Part shown: positions 1-7,130 of the stretch, in pieces | Layout of the letters: every line of letters begins with the position of its first letter | Numbering within the stretch: position 1 is the first letter of the stretch | From: CAYOHP01 sp964403795 [NCBI: uncultured bacterium] | GTDB taxonomy: Bacteria; Muiribacteriota; UBA6191; CAZXTJ01 | NCBI GenBank assembly: GCA_964403795.1 | Contig: CAYOHP010000036.1 | Coordinates: 1 to 14,241 of the forward strand | Length of the DNA: 14,241 nucleotides | Reading direction: 5' to 3' | Translations under genes and position numbers: made by a program | Notes under the pieces: generated by a model | The model's database searches: none | What the model saw: only the letters and a program-made list of their open reading frames with translations | What the model was told of the DNA's origin: nothing

Positions 1-81
1 CCCATCCCTCCGGTACCCAGGCAGGACAGGATCTCTTAGCGTTCCTCGAGGACCTTCGGGGGGCGGATTCCCTGCACCGTG
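1..81. other. Downstream flank of the first kinase, no gene seen
   Basis: This short stretch lies beyond the stop of the minus-strand kinase. It contains the 10-bp palindrome TCCTCGAGGA at 43-52 but no loop and no T-run, so I do not call a terminator. No convincing coding frame, RNA or repeat is visible. A neighbouring gene may begin left of the window. Confidence 0.4.
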
Positions 82-3054
82 CTACTTCCCGACCCCGGAG
101 GCGCGGAAGGCGGCTGCCAGCCGGTCCCGCTGCTCCGCGTAGACCGCCGAGCCCACCGAGGCCGGAGGGGGCAGCCCTTGGGTCCAGGCGAGGAACTCCG
201 ACGGTCCCGACTGGTCCGAGAAGCCCGAGGGGTCGGCGAGCCAGGCCAGGTCGGCGCGGATCTGCTCGAGCAGCCAGCTCGGGGTCGCCTCGCCGCACCG
301 GGCCGTCGCCAGGACCGCATGGGCCATGCGCCGGCAGCGTGCCCGCGGGAAGCCCACATGATCGGCCACGAAGCCCGGGATGGCTCCCTCGAGCTTGCGG
401 GCCAGCTGGCGCTCCAGGTCGAGGTGCCAGGAGACCGAGGCGAGGTGGTCCTTGCAGTCCATGGCGAGCGCCGGGTCGAGGGGCGGCAATCCCGGTGTGT
501 CCCCGGGGCCCAGGTTGGCGCGGCCCGGGTCGAGGGCGTCGATACGCAGATGGGTCCGGGCATCGAGCCAGGACTCGAGCGGGTGGGCGACCGCCCGGCC
601 GATCACCTGGAGGACCGTCAGCACCTCGGAAGGGGTCGCAGGCATACAGGGATCGAGGAGCCAGAGGGCTTTCCGCGTCTCCTCCCGGACCTGGGGCCAT
701 GCCGGGCCATTCCGCAGGGTGGTGAGCACGGTGTGGCAGTGGTCGGCCGCGTCCTCCAGGCGGATCACGAACTCCGGGTCGAGCTCCCGGCTCCCGGCCC
801 GTTCCCGGGAGACCGCGGCCATCAACCCGTAGAGGGCCGGGAGGTACCGGCTCCAGGCGGCCGCCAGGGTCACCGGGTCGGAGCTGCGGGAGAACGCCAG
901 GTCGCCGCGGGCGCCGCTGTACCGCTCCATGGCCTCGGCGCTCTCGGCGTCGGTCGACAGGTGCCCCCGCAGGGCGGCCGCCAGCCGGTCGGCCACCGGA
1001 TCGCCCAGGGCCATGCGTTCCCGGAGCAGGAGGGCCCTCAGGCTGGCCGACAAGGCGGCACCGTCCGCGGTCGGATTCGCAGGAGGCCGGGTCTCCACGC
1101 CGGGGATGCGGATCTGGGGCTCCGGCCGGCTCTCGCCCAGGATCGGTGCCCGCTGGGTCGCGGCCGCGATGGCCCGCTGGGCCGAGGGATCCAGCGAGCG
1201 GGCTTCGGGGCACGGACCCGCCAGCTCCAGGGCTCGCACCAGCGCCAGCCCGGCCTCGACCAGGACCGGACCCGCGTCGTCGGCGAGCCGCTCGCCGAGC
1301 TCGCCGGCGGCCTCCTCGATCTCCTGGCGCAGGACCTGGCACCCGAAGGTCTGGGTCGCCATCTTCCCCGACAGGATCCGCGCCCGGGCCAGGGTCCGCC
1401 AGGCCGGAGGGACGCGCATGGTGCGGGCCTCGTCGCTCCCGAGCCATGCGAGCGTCTCCTGCAGCAGCTCGGGGCTGGCGCCGTGGGCCAGCGCCCCGGC
1501 CCAGGCCCTGACCTCGGGTTCCCGCCCTCGCCGTAGCCACTCCCCGTCATGCTCGAGGATACGGCGGATCAGGAATCGCAGGTCCAGGTCCAGGCTCATC
1601 GGACCCTGGAGCAGCTCGACCGTCCCGAACGCGATGGCGTTCTTCTCGGACTCTCCTCCCGCCTCGATCTTCTCCCACTGGCGGGCGAGATCCCGCCCGA
1701 CCAGGTGGACCAGGAAGTCGAGCAGGGCGGCGACCGCGGCGTGCGCCTCCCGGCGGGGCCCCGGTCTGGGGCCTTCGAGGGGGATCCCCAGGGCGAGCGC
1801 CTGCGACCGGACCCGCTCGAGAAGCGTCCCATCGAGCCGGGCGGAGAGCTCGGCATCCGGACAGGTCCGGGAGGAGAGGGGGAGGGAGCCGCCCTGGGGG
1901 GATTCGTCGGCACCGTGCTCGAAGCGGAGTTCGTCCAGGCCGGCCGGGAGCGGACGACGGATCGGTCGAACCTCGATCTGGCCCTCAGGGTGCCGGTCGT
2001 CGGCGAGGGCGAGCCTTCCGGGTGTCCCCGGATCGCGGTCCCGGAGGACTCCCAGCCAGGCGATCAGCATTCCGATCGCGAGGACCGCGATCCACCCGAC
2101 AGGGAGGGCTCGACCCGGCGGCGGGCCGGAACGACTGGCGACCGTGACCGCCAGCGGGAGCGGGAGCAGGAGCGAGCGCGGGGCGTCCTGGGAGTCCCCT
2201 GGGTCGTTGCCCGCCGGAGGAGTCTCGGCGCGTCCGCTCCGGTCTTCGAGGGCGGCGGCGAAGGAGTCCATGTCGGGGAAGCGCCGGTCCGGTTCCGGGG
2301 CGAGCGCCCGCGCCAGGGCCCGGGCCGGCCCGGGAGGGAGCGTGCCGAGGGCGGGGGGACGGAAGCCCTCGGCCAGGCGCGCATGGATGCCGGCCAGCTC
2401 GGCGGTCCCGTAGACCGGAGTACCCGTCCACACGAGCACCAGGCTGGCTGCCAGCGCGAACTGGTCGGAGGCGGGGCCGGGCTCCCTTCCCCGGAACAGC
2501 TCGGGTGCCATCACCGCGGGTGTCCCCAGGACCAGGCCTGCGGCCGTCCTCAGGGTGTCGCGGCTCTCGCTGCGGGCGATCCCGAAATCGCCCAGCACCG
2601 CTTCCCCGGTGCGGCGCAACAGGATGTTCCCGGGCTTCACGTCGCGATGGATCACGCCATGCCGATGGGCGTGGGCCAGCGCCTTCGAGATCTGGGTCCC
2701 CCAGTCGACCAGCGAGCGGGCGTCGATCTTGCCGCGCTCGGCCCTCTCGACCAGATCCTGGCCGTCGATGTACTCGTAGACGATCCAGCAGCCCGGACCC
2801 TCGGCCCCGAAGTCGTAGACCCTCACGATGCAGGGGTGCTCCAGGGTGGCGGTGAGCTTGGCCTCGCGCAGGAACCGGAGCCGGCTCGGGTCGCGGTCGT
2901 CCCCGATCTCGAGGATCTTCACCGCCACCGGGCGGGCGAGTTCCCGGTCCTGGGCCAGCACCACCCGCCCGAACCCGCCCCGTCCCAGCAGGCGCTGGGC
3001 CCGGTACCTCGCCGAGAGCGCGGGGGGAAGAGCGAGGTCTCCGTCTTCACCCAT
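82..3054 (-). CDS. Transmembrane Ser/Thr protein kinase with large extracytoplasmic domain
   Basis: A 990-aa Hanks-type (PknB-like) kinase. The catalytic domain fills about residues 17-270: Gly-rich loop LGRGGFGRVV (23-32), AVK lysine K46, helix-C glutamate E64, catalytic HRDVKPGN (136-143), DFG (156-158) and APE-like APE (183-185). All key residues are present, so it should be active in the cytoplasm. A proline-rich linker leads to one membrane segment (about 318-337), followed by about 650 residues predicted to lie outside the membrane. These are Arg/Glu/Leu-rich and mostly helical, match no domain I recognise and presumably sense a signal. The ATG is preceded by GGGAGAGG 11 bases upstream and overlaps the stop of the small kinase-remnant ORF by 8 bases, so translation may be coupled. 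The architecture mirrors the kinase at 11155-13506; common descent of the outer domains was not shown. The substrate is unknown. Confidence 0.93.
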   Translation of the reverse strand: MGEDGDLALPPALSARYRAQRLLGRGGFGRVVLAQDRELARPVAVKILEIGDDRDPSRLRFLREAKLTATLEHPCIVRVYDFGAEGPGCWIVYEYIDGQDLVERAERGKIDARSLVDWGTQISKALAHAHRHGVIHRDVKPGNILLRRTGEAVLGDFGIARSESRDTLRTAAGLVLGTPAVMAPELFRGREPGPASDQFALAASLVLVWTGTPVYGTAELAGIHARLAEGFRPPALGTLPPGPARALARALAPEPDRRFPDMDSFAAALEDRSGRAETPPAGNDPGDSQDAPRSLLLPLPLAVTVASRSGPPPGRALPVGWIAVLAIGMLIAWLGVLRDRDPGTPGRLALADDRHPEGQIEVRPIRRPLPAGLDELRFEHGADESPQGGSLPLSSRTCPDAELSARLDGTLLERVRSQALALGIPLEGPRPGPRREAHAAVAALLDFLVHLVGRDLARQWEKIEAGGESEKNAIAFGTVELLQGPMSLDLDLRFLIRRILEHDGEWLRRGREPEVRAWAGALAHGASPELLQETLAWLGSDEARTMRVPPAWRTLARARILSGKMATQTFGCQVLRQEIEEAAGELGERLADDAGPVLVEAGLALVRALELAGPCPEARSLDPSAQRAIAAATQRAPILGESRPEPQIRIPGVETRPPANPTADGAALSASLRALLLRERMALGDPVADRLAAALRGHLSTDAESAEAMERYSGARGDLAFSRSSDPVTLAAAWSRYLPALYGLMAAVSRERAGSRELDPEFVIRLEDAADHCHTVLTTLRNGPAWPQVREETRKALWLLDPCMPATPSEVLTVLQVIGRAVAHPLESWLDARTHLRIDALDPGRANLGPGDTPGLPPLDPALAMDCKDHLASVSWHLDLERQLARKLEGAIPGFVADHVGFPRARCRRMAHAVLATARCGEATPSWLLEQIRADLAWLADPSGFSDQSGPSEFLAWTQGLPPPASVGSAVYAEQRDRLAAAFRASGVGK

Positions 3055-3292
3055 CGGTGCCGACGCCTCTCCCGGTCATGGCTCGCGTCCCAGGACTTCC
3101 ATCGCAGCCAGGGTCGCGTCCCCGCCCCGCAGGACCTCGGGGGGAGGTAGGAGAGGGTGCCGACCATTGGATCGTCACCTTGCTTCTGCGGGCGGCCACC
3201 ACACGCCCGAAGCTGCCCTCGCCCAGCGGGGCCAGGATCTGGTAGCGCGCCTCCAGCGCGGGCGGGAGTTCCAGGGACTGGCGGGCCGACAC
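3047..3292 (-). pseudogene. Decayed Ser/Thr kinase remnant with intact start signals
   Basis: From a GTG at 3292-3290, preceded by GAGGAG nine bases upstream, the frame encodes LPPALEARYQ then the Gly-rich loop LGEGSFGRVVAARRSK, closely matching the start of the downstream kinase. The lysine, HRD and DFG region is then missing. A second frame gives MVGTLSYLP (3166-3140), and after a six-C run near 3139-3144 a third frame gives PEVLRGG, together matching the segment around the kinase APE motif. That third frame stops at 3078-3076. About 140 residues of catalytic core are therefore deleted and at least two frame changes follow, so no active kinase can be made. Read straight through, the first frame is an 81-aa ORF ending at 3047, overlapping the intact kinase's ATG as ATGGGTGA. 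It may now act only as a translated leader. The remnant identity is confident; current use is inference. Confidence 0.8.
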
Positions 3293-3324
3293 GGATCCGG
3301 TCTCCTCGTCGCGGCGTCCGGGAA

Positions 3325-3332
3325 ACGGTAGC
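3325..3332 (-). promoter_or_regulatory. Candidate -10 element for the minus-strand kinase operon
   Basis: On the minus strand this reads GCTACCGT, 32 bases before the GTG of the kinase remnant. It matches the GCTAC-N-N-T element seen before four other genes here. No clear -35 hexamer lies 16-18 bases upstream. Transcription from it would cover the remnant and then the intact kinase. Confidence 0.45.
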
Positions 3333-3389
3333 CGTCCGGGGGTCCGGGAGCGAACCGTCGCCTCCCGGGGGGAGGAAGTCCCCGTCTGG

Positions 3390-3397
3390 GCTACCCT
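3390..3397 (+). promoter_or_regulatory. Candidate -10 element for the secreted coiled-coil gene
   Basis: GCTACCCT ends 28 bases before the ATG at 3426. A start about seven bases downstream would give a leader of roughly 20 bases containing the Shine-Dalgarno GGAGG at 3413-3417. It sits back to back with the opposite-strand element at 3325-3332, so the two units diverge from about 60 bp of shared DNA. No -35 match was found. Confidence 0.45.
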
Positions 3398-3425
3398 CGG
3401 GACGAGCCACACGGAGGTCCCCGTC

Positions 3426-4304
3426 ATGCGGAAGTTCGCCCGTTCCCTCGCCCTGGTGGGTGCCCTCTTCCTCGCCTTGCCTTTCCCGGGACGGGCCGGG
3501 GAGCCGGTTCCCGGCGCCGGAGCAGGGACTGCCGAGCCGGTGGCCGTCCCCGAGGGTACGCCGGGAACCCGGCTCCGGGAGCGGATCCTGGAGCGGGCAT
3601 CCGGGAAGATCGCGAGCACCGATCCGGTGGCGTCCTTGACCGGACTGCCGGGGGCCTCGGGTCTGGGGATCGAGGGGACCCGTCTGCTGCTGGCGACCGC
3701 CATCCAGGTACTCCGGGAGTCCCCGGGGTACCACCGGACGGCCACGTTCCCGTCCCCGGCGGAGGCGACGGCCGCCGCCCTCCGGGGTCACCTCGACGGA
3801 CTCGAACGCGAGCACTGCGACGCCCGGGACGAGGAGGCCCGGGCCTCCTCCGCCCGGTGGAGCCCGGACCGGCTCGAACTGGGGTTGGAGCGGCTCGGCG
3901 AGCACCTGGAAGCCCACCGCGACCTGGCCGCTCTCCGGGAACGGGTGGCAGAGCTGGAGCGGATCCTGCCCCGCCTCGAGGAGGAGCGGGCGGCCTTCCG
4001 CAAGGAAGTCCTGGAACAGCTCCCCGAAGTGCAGGATCTGTTCTCGAAGCAGTGCGGCTGGCTCGGCCCCTGCCAGGCACCGACCCGCCAGGAAGTGACG
4101 GCGGCCGCCATCTCGGCGGTGATCCGCAATCCCCTGAAGGCGCTGAAGATGCTGCCGATGCTCGCCCGCTGGCGGCGCATCCAGGAGGCTTCCCCGACCC
4201 TTCTCACCCAGAAGCGCCTGGAGGTGGTCGGGGCCGAGAAGAAGCTCCGGTCCCTGAAGACCCTCGATCCCTTCGCCCCGCTGGCGCCCTGTCGCTGGCG
4301 CTGA
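3426..4304 (+). CDS. Secreted coiled-coil protein of unknown function
   Basis: A 292-aa protein, not recognised. It opens with a classical signal peptide: MRKFAR, a hydrophobic core (LALVGALFLALPF), then a small-residue cleavage site near residue 25 (RAG). A Pro/Gly/Ala-rich stretch follows to about residue 47, then a mostly helical body. Residues about 155-200 are rich in Leu/Glu/Arg with heptad-like spacing and likely form a coiled coil. The two cysteines in QCGWLGPC could form a disulfide, consistent with export. The C-terminus is basic. The start is firm, with GGAGG eight bases before the ATG. It diverges from the kinase operon, so it might be a co-regulated envelope partner or a ligand of the kinase's outer domain; that link is only positional. 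Expression is well supported, function is not. Confidence 0.85.
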   Translation: MRKFARSLALVGALFLALPFPGRAGEPVPGAGAGTAEPVAVPEGTPGTRLRERILERASGKIASTDPVASLTGLPGASGLGIEGTRLLLATAIQVLRESPGYHRTATFPSPAEATAAALRGHLDGLEREHCDARDEEARASSARWSPDRLELGLERLGEHLEAHRDLAALRERVAELERILPRLEEERAAFRKEVLEQLPEVQDLFSKQCGWLGPCQAPTRQEVTAAAISAVIRNPLKALKMLPMLARWRRIQEASPTLLTQKRLEVVGAEKKLRSLKTLDPFAPLAPCRWR

Positions 4305-4317
4305 AGCGGGCAGGTAC

Positions 4318-4364
4318 GGCGGGTCCCTGACCCCACACCCCGGGTCGGGAGCGGTGGGCCCGCC
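4318..4364 (+). terminator. Nested stem-loop after the coiled-coil gene
   Basis: An inner stem pairs TCCCTGACCC (4324-4333, one bulged T) with GGGTCGGGA (4342-4350) around an eight-base loop. An outer stem pairs GGCGGG (4318-4323) with CCCGCC (4359-4364). It lies 14 bases after the stop at 4304. There is no T-run, which is common in very GC-rich genomes, so intrinsic termination is plausible but unproven. It could also be a structured leader element before the ROK gene. Confidence 0.45.
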
Positions 4365-4368
4365 GCGG

Positions 4369-4374
4369 TACGGT
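4369..4374 (+). promoter_or_regulatory. Candidate -10 element for the ROK kinase
   Basis: TACGGT fits the TA-N-N-N-T pattern and ends 25 bases before the preferred ATG at 4400. It departs from the GCTAC form seen elsewhere because its 5' flank is GG. The Shine-Dalgarno GAGGGAGG (4387-4394) follows it. Weak by itself. Confidence 0.3.
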
Positions 4375-4399
4375 GCATGCGGCTCACGAGGGAGGCCGC

Positions 4400-5377
4400 A
4401 TGGGTGGGGCGACACGGACCCGGAAGACATTGGCGGTCGGGGTGGATGTCGGCGGCACCAGCATGCGGGCCTCGCTGCTCGGTCCCGACGGGAAGATCCT
4501 GGCGGAGAGCGAGGCCAAGACCGATGTGGGATCCGGTCCCGCCGGGATCCGGGCCCAGGTCGTGGGACTGGTCACCCAGGCCCTCGAATCGGCGGGGGTC
4601 ACCGAGAGCGCGCTGCGAGGCGTGGGGGTCGGAGTGCCGGGAGCGGTGGACCCGGGAACCGGCGAGGTGCACCACGCCCCGAACCTGGGTTGGACCCGGG
4701 TGGCGCTCGCCGCCGAACTGGGGCGCGAGCTCGGGGTCCCGGTCTGGATCGAGAACGACGTGAACGCCGCGGTGCTGGGCGAGGCCCGGCAGGGGGCAGC
4801 CCGGGGAGCGTCGTCGGTACTCGGGGTCTGGGTGGGGACCGGGATCGGGGGCGGCCTCATGGTCGGGGGCGAGCTGTACCGCGGCGCCCGCGGCGCGGCG
4901 GCCGAGATCGGCCACCAGATCCTGCTGCCCGACGGGCCGCTGTGCGGGTGCGGCAACCGGGGATGCGTCGAGGCCCTGGCCAGCCGCACCGCCATCGAGC
5001 GGGAGATCCGGCGCAGGATCGAGCGGGGCGAACCGAGCGAGGTCACCGGGCTGCTGGCCAAGCGGGGCAAGGACCGCATGACCAGCGGGATCCTCAGGGA
5101 CGCCTACCGCAAGGGCGACGAGGTGGTGAAGGGAGCCATCGAGGGAGCCATCCGCTACCTCGGCATGGCGGTCGGGAGCTGGATCAGCGTGCTCGACCCG
5201 GAACTCGTGGTGCTCGGGGGAGGGGTGGTCGAGAAGCTCGGCAAGCCCTACGTCGCGGCAGTACGGAGCGAGGCCTTGCGCTACGCAGTGAGGGCCGCCG
5301 GACCCCAGCCCCGGATCGTCGCCTCGGAGCTCGGCGATCGGGCCGGGACCCTGGGAGCGGCCAGCCTGGTCGGCTGA
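4400..5377 (+). CDS. ROK-family sugar kinase (glucokinase-like)
   Basis: A 325-aa protein of usual ROK length, expected to phosphorylate glucose or a related hexose with ATP in the cytoplasm. Visible motifs in order: phosphate-binding DVGGT (16-20), catalytic END with Asp120 (118-120), GTGIGGG nucleotide-binding loop, substrate-site EIGH (169-172) and the ROK zinc cluster CGCGNRGC (C182, C184, C189, with His172). The C-terminal adenosine-site glycines (VVLGGGVVE) are present. There is no N-terminal helix-turn-helix, so it is an enzyme, not a ROK repressor. I chose the ATG at 4400 because GAGGGAGG lies just before it; a GTG at 4373 would add nine unconserved residues. Its stop touches the stop of the opposite-strand maturase. 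Glucose is the best guess; N-acetylglucosamine, mannose or fructose are possible. Confidence 0.92.
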   Translation: MGGATRTRKTLAVGVDVGGTSMRASLLGPDGKILAESEAKTDVGSGPAGIRAQVVGLVTQALESAGVTESALRGVGVGVPGAVDPGTGEVHHAPNLGWTRVALAAELGRELGVPVWIENDVNAAVLGEARQGAARGASSVLGVWVGTGIGGGLMVGGELYRGARGAAAEIGHQILLPDGPLCGCGNRGCVEALASRTAIEREIRRRIERGEPSEVTGLLAKRGKDRMTSGILRDAYRKGDEVVKGAIEGAIRYLGMAVGSWISVLDPELVVLGGGVVEKLGKPYVAAVRSEALRYAVRAAGPQPRIVASELGDRAGTLGAASLVG

Positions 5378-7129
5378 TCAAGCCGCCCCGGAGTCGGGCT
5401 CCGCTCCCGTCAGCACCAGGCCGAGTTCGCCGGCCCGGGCCAGGGCGGCTTCGATCTCCCCGAGCGGGAGGCCCGAGGCATCCGCGGCGTCCTCGGGGGC
5501 GAGTCCGTCGTGGGCCGTCTTGAAGGCGAGCAGCAAGGCGGGGTCGGCCTCCCGCACCCGGACACGGTGGCTGGTGGGGTGTCGCCAGACCAGCACCGGC
5601 AGCCGGGATCCGGCGAGTCCGGCGGGAGCGTCGGTCTCCCACAGTTCGCTCCCGGAGACCAGGCCGGCGCGGCCCTCGGCGTCGCAGACCGGTGGATCCC
5701 CGTCGTCGGATCGGGCCTCCCCGCGGGCTTCCGCCTGGAAGGCCCGGACGTGTTCCAGGACCGGAGTCGCCGGCATCAGGACCTGCACCGTGGGGTTGAG
5801 CCGCGGTCCCGAGGAGGCGCCGACCCGCGCCGTCTCCATCGGGGCCACCGCGGCCCGATAGCCGGCGGCTTCGAGCTCGGCCAGGTCGACCGCGGCCTCG
5901 GGGATGTCCAGCATCGACGACGACGCCAGCTCCGCCAGGTATGCCGGGAAGGCGTCGCCGTTTCTCTGGAGTACCCGGTCCCGGAAGGGGTGCCGGTGCG
6001 GGAAGCCGTGCACGACCCGGTCCCAGAGGTCCGGGGCCAGCAGCCTGCGGGTCGCGGGGAAGCCCGCTTCGAGCACGCTCCGGACGTGGCCCAGATGGAA
6101 CTTCCGGTAGAGGTCGACCTGGTCGGGATGCACCCCCAGACGGGGCGCCGTCTCCCCTGGCGGCAGGGCGCCGGAGATCGCGTCGTGGATCAGGGACAGG
6201 GTCTCGACGAGCCTCGGCGGGTCGGCCGCGAGCGAGGCGGGGGACGCCTCGGCCGGTCGGTCGCCGGTCGGCAGGGTCGCTTTCCGGGCCGGGGCACGAC
6301 CGGGGACCGCAGGGCGCGAAGCGAGGGCCCGCAGCTCGTCGAGCTCGTCGAGCAGGACCTCGATCGGGGGCACCCGCTGGTCGCGCTCCACCAGGGTCCA
6401 GGCGGGCCCGATCCGTTCGAGCGCGTACCTCCAGAGTTCCCGGACCTCCTCGGGGACGCTCTCCCCGTGGGTGTCGATCCACCGGTCCCCGCCCCAGGCA
6501 TGCCCGGCCAGGTGGTACTGGGCGACCGATCCCGGTGCCAGGGCCTCGACCGCCGCGAACGGGTCACCCCCCAGGTTCTTGGCGTTCACCACCAGGTTGT
6601 TCACGTCGAGCAGCAGGCGGCATCCGGCCTGGGCGGCGACCTCCCGCAGGAACCCGCCCTCGTCGTACTCGTCGGGCGTGCTCCGCATGTAGGCGGTGGG
6701 GTTCTCGACCAGGAGTTCCCGGCCGAGTCTCCCTCGGGCCTCCCGGATCCGGGCCGCGAAGTGCGAAGCGGCCTCCCGGGAGCGGGGCAGGGGAACCAGG
6801 TCGTGGTAGGCCAGCCCCTGGTCGCCGGACACGCAGAGATGGTCCGAGACCCAGGGGGGATCGAGGTCCTCGACCAGCGACGCCAGCTCCGAGAGATATC
6901 CCGGGTCGAGGGGATCTCGGGATCCCAGGGACAGCCCGACCCCATGGGGAACCACCGGCAGGTGTTTCCGGACCTCGCGGAGGACAGCCCGGCACAGCCC
7001 GTCCTGGCCCATGTAGTTCTCGGAGACGATCTCGACGAAGTCGAGACGTCCCGAACGCGCCACATCCCCAGCCAGGAACTCGTCGTAGTGGTCCCGCCTC
7101 AGCCCGATCCCGAAGGCGAGGCCTGTCAG
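5378..7129 (-). CDS. Fused RiPP maturase: DUF692 iron oxidase (MNIO) plus DUF2063 partner
   Basis: The N-terminal part is a DUF692 multinuclear non-heme iron oxidase (HvfB/BufB/MbnB type), which oxidises cysteines of a precursor peptide to thio-oxazole or oxazolone/thioamide groups. Counting from the GTG at 7063, metal-site motifs are SENYM (E15), PHGVGLS (H40), SDH (D74, H75), VENP (E120), LDVNN (D153), HLAGH (184-188), DTHG (197-200) and VERD (E226). After a linker (about 245-285), the C-terminal part carries the DUF2063 signature (YRKFHLGH, AGFPATRRLL, FPAYLAEL), the HvfC/BufC-type partner usually encoded by a separate gene. Conserved family sequence GIGLRRDHYDEF lies upstream of 7063, and its frame has no ATG, GTG or TTG there. 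The most likely start is CTG 7129-7127, one base after the precursor's stop, giving 583 aa. Family identity is very secure; the start codon is inference. Confidence 0.9.
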   Translation of the reverse strand: MTGLAFGIGLRRDHYDEFLAGDVARSGRLDFVEIVSENYMGQDGLCRAVLREVRKHLPVVPHGVGLSLGSRDPLDPGYLSELASLVEDLDPPWVSDHLCVSGDQGLAYHDLVPLPRSREAASHFAARIREARGRLGRELLVENPTAYMRSTPDEYDEGGFLREVAAQAGCRLLLDVNNLVVNAKNLGGDPFAAVEALAPGSVAQYHLAGHAWGGDRWIDTHGESVPEEVRELWRYALERIGPAWTLVERDQRVPPIEVLLDELDELRALASRPAVPGRAPARKATLPTGDRPAEASPASLAADPPRLVETLSLIHDAISGALPPGETAPRLGVHPDQVDLYRKFHLGHVRSVLEAGFPATRRLLAPDLWDRVVHGFPHRHPFRDRVLQRNGDAFPAYLAELASSSMLDIPEAAVDLAELEAAGYRAAVAPMETARVGASSGPRLNPTVQVLMPATPVLEHVRAFQAEARGEARSDDGDPPVCDAEGRAGLVSGSELWETDAPAGLAGSRLPVLVWRHPTSHRVRVREADPALLLAFKTAHDGLAPEDAADASGLPLGEIEAALARAGELGLVLTGAEPDSGAA

Positions 7130-7130
7130 C

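Noticed and set aside
43-52. Palindrome TCCTCGAGGA as a terminator of the first kinase
   Set aside because: It has no loop and no T-run, and 10-bp palindromes occur by chance in such DNA.
79-3150. Long plus-strand open frames (79-1536 and 1549-3150) across the first kinase
   Set aside because: They are antisense to a kinase with all catalytic motifs, lack ribosome sites and give low-complexity Arg/Gly/Pro products, as expected from GC-rich codon bias.
4373-4375. GTG as the ROK kinase start
   Set aside because: It overlaps the candidate -10 element and adds unconserved residues; the ATG at 4400 has a strong ribosome site.
7061-7063. GTG as the maturase start
   Set aside because: It would drop conserved DUF692 N-terminal sequence encoded just upstream; kept only as an alternative.
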